A DNA stretch of 22,500 nucleotides. It comes from Balamuthia mandrillaris. Its lineage: Eukaryota > Discosea > Longamoebia > Balamuthiidae. The translations under genes were made by a program, and so were the position numbers. This document shows positions 1-8,095 of the stretch, piece by piece (the stretch's first letter is position 1; each line of letters starts with the position of its first letter). The stretch lies in NCBI GenBank assembly GCA_031835245.1, contig JAVKOQ010000539.1, positions 1 to 22,500 on the forward strand. Reading direction: 5' to 3'. The notes under the pieces are model-generated. The model worked only from the letters and a program-made list of their open reading frames with translations, was not told the origin of the DNA and made no database searches.

Positions 1-917
1 GTTCTTGTTCACGAGTGGGGGCGAAGAGGGTGAAAAGGAAGCAACTATCAAGGTTTGGGAATTGTCCTCCTCTTCGTCTTCTTATGAGGCACAAAAGAAA
101 GAGGAAGAAGGGAAAGAGAAGAAGACGACGAAGAAAAGAATAGCAGCAAAACTAGTGCAAACGATAGAAAAGGCTCATCCGGGACAAATCATGAGGATGG
201 CCATAGATAGGACCGGTTCTTTTCTGTTCACTTGTTGCTATGATGGCGAAGTTAAAGTGTGGACCATCAACGAACAAGGTATCTTCTTCTTCTTCTTCTT
301 CTTCTTCTTCTTCTTCTTCTTCTTCTTCTTCTTCTTCTTCTTCTTCTTCTTCTTCTTCTTCTTCTTCTTCTTCTTCTTCTTCTTCCATCTGCATACTTCG
401 TTCTTCTTTCTTCCTGCCTTCTGTCATTTGTATTCTGAGCATTCATTAACACAAACCGCCAACAGGCAACACTTTAGGAATACTAGAACAGAGGCATTTG
501 CTCCACCAATCTGCCACGTACATGCGCTCCCTCACCGTCAGCAAAGACAACACCCTGCTCTATTGCTGCGAGGGAAGCGGAGAGGTGCTCACGTGGAGCA
601 TTCCCTCCTTCCAGCTGCTGCGCACCACCCAAATAACGGAGAACAGAGCCAGCGGGGTGCAGTGCCTGCTCTCCGTCGGGGAGTACCTGTTGGCTGGCTC
701 GCGTGACTTTAAGCTGTCCATTTGGACAAAAGACATGGTGCGAGTGGTGTCTTTCTTCAACAAGGTGAAAGGCGTAACGCTGTGGGCCAACGACTTGGCC
801 TTTGTGAACGGGCGGATCTGCGTGGCCAGCGGACGGGGTCACATCAACGTCTTCTTCTTTGCGGCCAACGAGCTGGAGCCTCTGTTGCGACTCCTGCCGC
901 AAGAAACGACGCAGTAG
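1..917 (+). CDS. WD40-repeat protein, 3' part of gene (two exons visible)
   Basis: The gene is open at the left edge, so its N-terminus lies outside the window. Visible exons are about 1-278 and 466-917 (TAG at 915-917), joined across a GT-AG intron with phase 1 kept. The translation shows degenerate WD40 blades: a blade ending TIKVWEL, then GSFLFTCCYDGEVKVWTI, then TLLYCCEGSGEVLTWSI, then YLLAGSRDFKLSIWT, and a last strand set ending GRGHINVFFF. Each has the usual small-residue/Asp turn before the final Trp or aromatic residue. About 240 residues are visible, roughly five blades of a seven-blade propeller. WD40 propellers are protein-interaction scaffolds; nothing here says which complex. 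A Ser/Lys/Glu-rich loop separates the first two visible blades. The exact family is not recognised, so no symbol is given. Confidence 0.8.
279..465 (+). repeat. (TTC)n microsatellite filling an intron of the WD40 gene
   Basis: The intron runs from GT at 279-280 to AG at 464-465. An almost uninterrupted TTC run lies at about 282-386, roughly 34 copies, and starts only a few bases after the donor. The remaining 80 bases carry the acceptor region ending in CCAACAG. The sense-strand RNA is therefore a long UUC tract, the GAA.TTC repeat class known to form triplex DNA. It makes very long but spurious reading frames in all registers (poly-Ser, poly-Phe, poly-Leu, and poly-Glu/Arg/Lys on the other strand). 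Confidence 0.9.
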
Positions 918-1077
918 ATCACAAATTTTAAACATCCAATAGGAATTCAAAAAATATAATTAAGTTTCCTTTAAACGGTAATCTGACGTCATGTAATTAC
1001 TATAAAAGGGTATCTAGATCATTTAATGATCTGTTTTGGTAACGAAGAGCTGAAATTTTTAATACAGAAAGAAAGAG
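918..1077 (+). promoter_or_regulatory. Probable core promoter of the TDP2-like gene
   Basis: Only 160 bases separate the WD40 stop from the next ATG. In order they contain CCAAT at 936-940, a perfect CRE/ATF palindrome TGACGTCA at 984-991, a TATA box TATAAAAG at 1001-1008, and a near-perfect palindrome AGATCATTTAATGATCT at 1016-1032. The ATG at 1078 lies 70 bases after the TATA box, a believable spacing for a short 5' UTR. The motifs are seen directly; their use as a promoter is inferred from order and spacing. Confidence 0.55.
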
Positions 1078-2601
1078 ATGAACGATAACACCTCTCCAAC
1101 GCCTCCGCCGCCCCCGTCGCAACCACGCATTTGGCCAAATGGTACCAACGTGGCCTCTAAGATAAAACTTGCCACCAAACAGAGTCCTTCTTTCATCGGA
1201 CCTCCTCCCGAAGCTATCGACTTTTCCGCTCCCTTATCGTTCACCTCGCTCCACCATGGCTTCGTTTTCCACTCGGAACAAAACTGTTGGGTTCCCGTTT
1301 GTGCTTCTTCTTCTTCCTTTGCCGACCCAAAACCTCTTCCTCCATTCCGACAACGACCACAGCCACAACTCACGCTTCGCGTCTTGACTTTCAATATAGA
1401 CGGGCAAACGCCCTTTCGCCAAACAAGAACGAAGACGATGCTCCGCTGTTTGCTTCCTCGTTGGGAGGCTGACATCATGGCCTTTCAGGAGGTTCGACAG
1501 GATGCGTTAGAGTGGTTGCTGGAGGATGGTTGGATACGGCAGCACTATTACGCTAGCGAGATACAGGTGGAGAACGCCGGTTTCCACAAGCGGGTCACCT
1601 TCTCTCGTTTTCCCTTTCAGCTCGTGTTGGACCATGCCCTTCATTCACACCGAGACCGAACCTTCCTCTTGACCCAAGTTTTGTTCTCTTCATCTTCTGG
1701 TTCTTCTTCTTCTTGTTCTTCTTCTTCTTGTTCTTCTTCTTCTTCTTCTTCTTCTTCTTCTTCTGCTTCTTCTTCTTCTTCTTCTTCTTCTTCTTCTTCT
1801 TCTTCTTCTTCTTCTTCTTCTTCTTCTTCTTCTTCTTCTTCTTCTTCTTCTCTTTGGCCAACTTCCCGTGTTCTGTTGGCAAACCTGCATTTGGATCCAG
1901 GCGGCTATGAGGACGTTGCTCTTCGCCAAGACCAGATGCACACCGTAATGAAAGTGATGCGAGCGAAGCTCGATGACGAGGAAGAAGACCGGAGGACAAC
2001 TGCAACGCTGCCGCGCGGCGATCCTCCTCCTGTTCTCGGCTTGATAGTGGGAGACTTGAACGTCCTCAGAGGCGAAAAAGTTGTGGTCAAAGCACCTTCT
2101 TCTGCTTCTTCTTCAGCTGAAGAGAAGACCGAAGAAGACAAACAAACCTATGAAGACTTGTGGCGCGCCATTCATGGCAAAAGCTCGAAAGGATATACCT
2201 ATGACACTGTACGTGCCTCTGCTTTCTTCTTTCTTCTTCCTTCCTCTTCTTCTTCTTCCTCTTCTTCTCTTCGCTTGGTTCACATTGTGAAAAACAAAAA
2301 GGAACGAAACAGCTGGACAGACAAACAAACCCGAGACCACAGAAGCAAAGAGGGTCTGCCTTACATCAACCAACAAAGGCACGACCGCATGCTCATGGCT
2401 AAACAATGCTCAAACTCCTCTTTCGTTTGGTGCTGTTCGGACATCGAACTGGTCGCCACCGAGAGTTTGAAGCAAACGAAACAACGGTGGACGAACGAAA
2501 ACGAAAAAGAGAAAGAAGAAGAAGAAGTGGCAGAAGATGTGTTCCCGTCGGATCACTTTGGTTTGTTGGCAACGTTTCGTTTAACGGAGTATAAAGAATG
2601 A
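1078..2601 (+). CDS. TDP2-like endonuclease/exonuclease/phosphatase (EEP) family protein
   Basis: One open frame of 507 codons. The EEP fold motifs are present in order: LTFNID (residues about 103-108), QEV with the metal-binding Glu near 138, NLHLDPG with His near 271, VGDLN with Asp near 326 and Asn near 328, and PSDHFGLL with Asp/His near 492-493. The segments DLWRAIHG, YTYDT and RHDRML match the order seen in tyrosyl-DNA phosphodiesterase 2, which removes topoisomerase II adducts from 5' DNA ends; TDP2 is the closest family I can name. A Pro-rich N-terminal extension of about 95 residues precedes the domain. A poly-Ser insert of about 50 residues interrupts it between QEV and the His motif. 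A possible in-phase intron at 2209-2352 (GTACGT donor) would remove 48 residues of low complexity between YTYDT and RHDRML. The start is the first ATG, 70 bases after a TATA box. Confidence 0.8.
   Translation: MNDNTSPTPPPPPSQPRIWPNGTNVASKIKLATKQSPSFIGPPPEAIDFSAPLSFTSLHHGFVFHSEQNCWVPVCASSSSFADPKPLPPFRQRPQPQLTLRVLTFNIDGQTPFRQTRTKTMLRCLLPRWEADIMAFQEVRQDALEWLLEDGWIRQHYYASEIQVENAGFHKRVTFSRFPFQLVLDHALHSHRDRTFLLTQVLFSSSSGSSSSCSSSSCSSSSSSSSSSSASSSSSSSSSSSSSSSSSSSSSSSSSSSSLWPTSRVLLANLHLDPGGYEDVALRQDQMHTVMKVMRAKLDDEEEDRRTTATLPRGDPPPVLGLIVGDLNVLRGEKVVVKAPSSASSSAEEKTEEDKQTYEDLWRAIHGKSSKGYTYDTVRASAFFFLLPSSSSSSSSSLRLVHIVKNKKERNSWTDKQTRDHRSKEGLPYINQQRHDRMLMAKQCSNSSFVWCCSDIELVATESLKQTKQRWTNENEKEKEEEEVAEDVFPSDHFGLLATFRLTEYKE
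1696..1853 (+). repeat. (TTC/TCT)n tract coding poly-serine inside the EEP domain
   Basis: A near-pure TTC run broken by a few TGT/GGT/GCT codons is read in the TCT register as about 50 serines. It lies between two predicted core strands of the EEP fold (FLLTQVLF before, RVLLANLHLDP after). No AG occurs near its right end, so it does not look like an unspliced intron. It probably forms a surface loop that has expanded by slippage. Confidence 0.85.
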
Positions 2602-2630
2602 AAGAAGTAAAGCATTGAAAATAGGTACAT

Positions 2631-2636
2631 TTTATT
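2631..2636 (-). promoter_or_regulatory. Possible poly(A) signal overlapping the stop codon
   Basis: On the minus strand AATAAA covers the TAA stop of the kinase-ANTH gene. The convergent TDP2-like gene ends at 2601, so the two stop codons are only 30 bases apart and the 3' UTRs must be very short or overlap. Confidence 0.4.
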
Positions 2637-3327
2637 TGTCGCTCTTGCTCTCATCGCCTGTTGTGGCTTCCTGTGGTTGCTTGCTCTTCGTGGTACTCTT
2701 CTTCTTCTTCTTCGTACTCTTCTTCTTGCTGTGCTTGTCGTTGATGTTATTGAGGTCTTCCTCTTTGTTGTTGTTGACGACTTCTTTGTTTTTATCGTCT
2801 TCCTTGTCTTCCACTTCTTTTTCATCATCAGGAAAACGAGGAGTCGCACCAAAAGGAACGTCTTCTGGGAAGAACTCGTTTGGGTCGATCTCTCCCTCCT
2901 CTGCTTCCTGCAAGGAAGAGGAGGAAGAGACGGAAGGAGGAAGCTGATTACGATGAAAAGTTGTTGCCAGTAGTGTTGAAGACTTTGCAGGTTTGTTTCC
3001 GTCCTTTTGCGCTTCGATTTTGTTGTTCTCTGAAGATGAAGAAGCAGAAGAAAGAGAAGGGGAAGGAAAAGAAGGCCGTGGCATGGAAGCAGAATCAAAA
3101 GAAGGTGAAGAAGGAGAAGAGGAGGTATCATTTGATAAAGCAGCAAATGCCGCTTCCATTTGTTGTTGCTGCAAAGTGAGATACTGCTGTTGTTGGAGCA
3201 GCTGTTGGTGTTGCTGAGCGAGCAGAGCTTGCTCTTTGAGTTGATCCGCTTTGAGTTTGGTTTCGTGTATGTTGGTCACAGGCGGCCGAATCCGTATTGG
3301 TTGGTGCGGTGAAAACACAGGTACCGT
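2632..3327 (-). other. C-terminal tail of the kinase-ANTH protein, Q-rich then Lys/Asp/Glu-rich
   Basis: The last exon starts TVPVFSPHQPIRIRPP, directly after the ANTH end. A predicted helix with many Gln follows (KLKADQLKEQALLAQQ, then poly-Q stretches), probably coiled coil. A Ser-rich part comes next, then an acidic patch with IDPNEFFPEDVPF, and a highly charged Lys/Asn/Asp end KSDK. The acidic-aromatic patch resembles adaptor-binding peptides only loosely. The stop is TAA at 2634-2632. Confidence 0.7.
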
Positions 3328-3533
3328 CTTTGTTTTGTTTTTTGTAACAAGCAAGAAAATGAGGAAAAAGAAAGGAGCAAGAAGAAATAAGAAGAGCTAC
3401 CTCAGGAAGAGAAGGCATGGTAAAGGGTAATGAGAGAGTAGCCGCTCGTTTATAGAACTTTCGGAGGTTCTTGAACAGTTGTTGGTAGTAAGTAATAAGT
3501 GGCTTCAATGCATACATTTGTTCCGCATCTATA

Positions 3534-3571
<38 letters not shown>

Positions 3572-6560
3572 AGAAACAACCAAGCAAACAAATAAAATAC
3601 AAAGGAAAGGAAACGTACAAATAAGTTTGGAAAAAATGTAAGTGCTGATAAGGAAAAGGGAATAAGCCTCCTGCAACAAAGGAACAATACAGCTGATAAA
3701 CGAAGATGGAGACTCTCCTCCCTTAAATATAAGATCCCCTAAGGTTGTTATGTCGGAGAGCAAGTCCAATGCTTGTGCCGCCACTTCCTTGCTGTGAAAT
3801 CCAATAGTTTTTTCGTAAGGAGAGAAGATTGGATAAGAACAGATTTAAAGAAATACATTATGACAAGAGAAGAGCAACGTACCTGACAGGAGTTCCATCA
3901 CCGACGCTGAAACTCATGCCAGCACTTAACATGGAGACGAAGAAGGTATCCAGAGAGTAGTTACCTTCGTATTGTGGATGCAGGCTATGGAATTGAAGCT
4001 TTTTAATGATGTAAACTGCATATTCTCCAATAATTCGTGAGGCTTTGGAAAATCGGTTTGGTTGGTTTAGTGTGTTTTGATAAATGTCAGTTCTCTATTA
4101 ATAGAGAATAAAAAAAAATCGAAAGAACGAAAGAACAAAGGAAGAAGAAGATATCGTACATGTGGTAATGCCTTGCTGTTGGTGATTAAGGAAATGAGTG
4201 TTAAGGTTTGTGAAGTACTGTATGTTGTTAGACGCTTCCGCTAATATCTGTTTTATCAATTGGTACAAACGCTCTCAGAAATTCGAAAAAAGAGACAGGA
4301 AAAAAGAGAAGTCAAAAAGAAAAGAGGATAAGTACCGATGGATGTCCTTCGCTCATGAGAACGTGAAGCACCGCAAGCGACTTGAAGTAAACCAAAGAAT
4401 GTCCTAAAGTCAGCCGCGACACGATATCCAAAGTGCTAATAGACCCTTGTATTGTCCAGGAAAGTGTGATGGCGTTTTGCAGCTGTTGCATGTCCATATG
4501 GAGTGTTTGAGGCGTCGTGGCTTCCGCCAAACAAAGACAGTATTGTTCCACTACTGAAGGTTGAGATGATTGTTGTGGTTGTTGCTCTCCCGTTGTTGAT
4601 GAGGGAAGAGAAGGGGAGGAAGACTCAGAAGTAGAAGGAGGTGTCGCGGCTGTTTGCGAAACATCGACATTGTTAGCGGTAATGTCCGCAGAGGAAGAAG
4701 CAAGAAGAAGGAAGAGAAGGAGATGATGCGGACAAAGGAGCATCTGCTAAGTTCGATGCGGATCGAGGTGTTGCTGGGGAAGATGACGATTTCGTCGCTA
4801 CTTCGGCAGAGGCAGAGGGAGAGGGCGAAGAAGAGGATGAAGGAGAGGCCTCTTTGCTTCCTCTTTGGTTGGCCCTTTGTTCCCTCTCTAAACTTCTTTT
4901 ACCCGCTGGAACGGAGTACTGAAGTTGTCTTCTTGCTCTCTCTCCGCTGCTGCTTGCTTCCATCATCTCTTTCGACTGTGGTGAGTCCACAGAAAAACGT
5001 CTGCTACTCCCTTTGCTATGTTGTCTCTTGTCTGTAGAAGAAGAAGACGAAGAGGAGGAAGATTTTGACGGAGTTGTTACTGTCTCTACAGAAGACAATG
5101 TGGTTTCATCTGGAGAAGTTCTGTTGTTATCCTCCTTATCTCTCTTATTCTCTTTCTTCTTTTTCTTAGTGGGAGTGGCAACAGGAGTCGCGGCGTTCTT
5201 TTGTTTGGTGCTGCTGGATAGGTGTTTCTTCTTTTTGCCTTTGAGCGCAGAGGGTTCTGGCGTTGGCGGCGCAGAGAGAGAAGGAGGAAGCTCCGCGTGT
5301 GCGCTATCATCATCGACGATAAACGTAAGCCCTTTGCCTTTCTTCAAAGCCATCGTTAATGATCTTCTTTTAGATTTCTTTTCTTCCTTTGACGAAGAAG
5401 GGGTTTCATTGCCGTCTTTGTCTTTAGTTTGTTGTTGATCTTTGTCTTTGTTCTTGTGTTTATGTTTGAACAAGTTGCCGCCATGTTCTTTAAGCTTGAA
5501 TATGTTGTGCTTCTTTCCTGACTTCCTTAAAGCAGAAGACGAAGCAGAAGATGGTATCGCTTCTCTTTCTTCTCCCTCTTTTCCTTCTCCTTTGCTTTTT
5601 TCCCCTCTTGTTTCTTTCGCTGCAGAAGAAGCAGCTACCTCTGATGATCCTCCTCCATCTTCCTTCTTCTTTCGATGATGCCCAGAAGGTGTTTTCTTAG
5701 AAGGAGAAGACGGTGGCGAAGCAGAAGGAGCAGACGCAGAGGTCACTATCGGCGAAGATGGAGTAATTTGAATTTGAGGCAATGTTGTAGATGTTGATGC
5801 CTCAACAGCCGCAGACGAAGCCATGGTTGATGGTCGCGTGTTATTGTTTTCATGCCAATCCAGCATTGAAAACAAAGTAGAATTCACCTCCGGGGAGTTA
5901 TTGTTGGGAGAAGAAGAGAGAGAGTTTTCCGGAGAAGAAGCAGACATGGGGAGTGTAGAACTCATTTTGAGACCTTCCTTTCGTTTTTGCTTATGGTGAG
6001 CACTAGGCTTTTTTTCTCTGCGTCTCGGAGAGGCAGAAGGAGAAGGTCCGTTGGAAGAAGAGGAGGAACCAGAAGTCTTTTTGCTCTTGCTGCCGCTGCT
6101 TTTTCCAACAAACTCTGTAGAGGCGCGTTTTACTTTGTGAGTTCTCTTGCCGCTGAAGCCATTATTATCGTTGCTTGATGAAGAACTGGCGGACTGCTTT
6201 CTCTGTTGCTGCTGTTGCTTTAACGCAGCAGCTGTGGGAAATAAAAGGTGATCGTCATCATCGGAGAGAGAAAGAAAATCTTCGTTCATTGTGGAAGCTA
6301 AGCTTGGTGGTTCGATCACTTTCTCATGAGCAATTTTCTGTATTTTTTTTTAAGAATAGAAGGTGAGACCAAAAACAACCAAAACAAAATAATGAAAGTA
6401 ATAAAAGTACCACAACAGGACATTCTACTCCTCTGAGTTTGGAAACACAGCTCAAGACTTCAAAGATCTCCGGCCGCTTATCAGGATCAGGGTTCAAAAT
6501 AAATTCTACGGTTTATCCGACGGCGGATTTCCGGAATAAGTAAGCAAGAAAGACCAAACA

Positions 6561-6598
<38 letters not shown>

Positions 6599-6845
6599 AG
6601 TGAGCAGAGATTGCAGAAAGAAGAGCCTAAAGCGAGATACAAACTTATGAGACTGTGAAGAGTCTTAGTGTAAGGCGAATCCTCGGGTATAGTGTAGTTA
6701 ACATTCAAGATCTGAAGCTGGCTGTTCTCTTCGAAGGGAGTCTCCAAGAACATAAGTTTGTACAACAAGCAACCCAATGCCTTTCAAAAACAAAATAAAT
6801 GAATTTCAAAGAATAAAACGAATAAGAAAATTGAGGAGAGGAGAG

Positions 6846-6903
<58 letters not shown>

Positions 6904-7757
6904 CCAAACGTCAACTTTGTGATTGATTGTTTTATGTCCATACAAGTCAAGCATCTCCGGGGCACGATACGGCACAGTGGTATACTTTTGAATGTTGTCT
7001 TCCACCCAACTTATTTCCTTCTGTGTATTGGGCGTCATGACTACAGTAGTGGCACTTCCAAAGTCACAAACTTTGCACGTGCCGTCCTCCATTACCAACA
7101 CATTCTCCACTTTCAAGTCACGATGAGCAATGGGAGGGTTTTGATTGTGCAGGTGCGCGACGGCCTCGCAGACGTCGGAGAAGATGGCAAGGACTCTGCT
7201 TTGTGAGAAGCGTTTGCCTTGTTGCAACAGCTCTGTCAATTGTTGTACCAACTCTTGGCCTTTGGTTGTTTGTTTGGAGAGCACAGATGAGGAACCAGCT
7301 AGAACTGTGAACGAGAGAGAATACAGGAGAGAAAAAACAGAGAGGAGAGAAGAAACGAAGAAGATAAAGAGGAGGAAGGAGCAAAGAGATTACCCGGACA
7401 ATATTCCATAAGAATATAGATTTCGTCAAACTCCGACTGGGTGCCTTGCTTTGAGCCTGCTTTAATGGTGGCTTCGTCAATAAACTTTACAATGTTTTTG
7501 TGCGGTGGCAAGTTTTTCTGTAATACACAAGGTGAGAGAGTGAATAACGAAAGAGGAGATAGCGCGAAGTGAAACCATTAGATTGACTTCATGAAGAATG
7601 TTTTCAACTTCTGTTTCGCCGGATACTAACATCCGCTTCAAAGCATACAAGTTGCCTGTGCCCACTTCCTTCACCAGAAAGACAAACGAATAGCCACCTT
7701 CATAAAGAAAGAGTAAGAAAGCACAAAGAACGAAGACATTAGAACAGGCGAAAGAAC

Positions 7758-7805
<48 letters not shown>

Positions 7806-8007
7806 GAGAAAGAGAAAGAGAAAGAAAGTAGGGCAAGCGAAAAGGAAAGAAGAGAAGATAGGAGGGAGGAAGCAAGAGAGGGAGAAGAAGAGAACAAAAG
7901 TGGTAGCAGAAGAAAAAGCAAAAAGAACAGAAGAAGAACGGAAGAAGTAGAAGAATAACGAAGAAGAAGAAGAAGAAGAAGAAGAAGAAGAAGAAGAAGA
8001 ACGAGGG

Positions 8008-8056
<49 letters not shown>

Positions 8057-8061
8057 GGGGG

Positions 8062-8095
<34 letters not shown>

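Noticed and set aside
152-452. Long poly-Glu, poly-Arg, poly-Ser and poly-Phe reading frames across the TTC tract
   Set aside because: They are artefacts of a triplet repeat inside a GT-AG intron; the flanking WD40 exons join cleanly across it.
1595-2005. Minus-strand poly-Lys and poly-Arg frames opposite the TDP2-like gene
   Set aside because: Shadows of the TTC tract. The plus strand carries a full set of EEP motifs.
2632-4671. A separate ANTH gene downstream of an independent kinase gene
   Set aside because: There is no intergenic gap, no promoter-like sequence and no strong start before the ANTH part; splice phases continue. Kept as the main alternative to be tested by cDNA.
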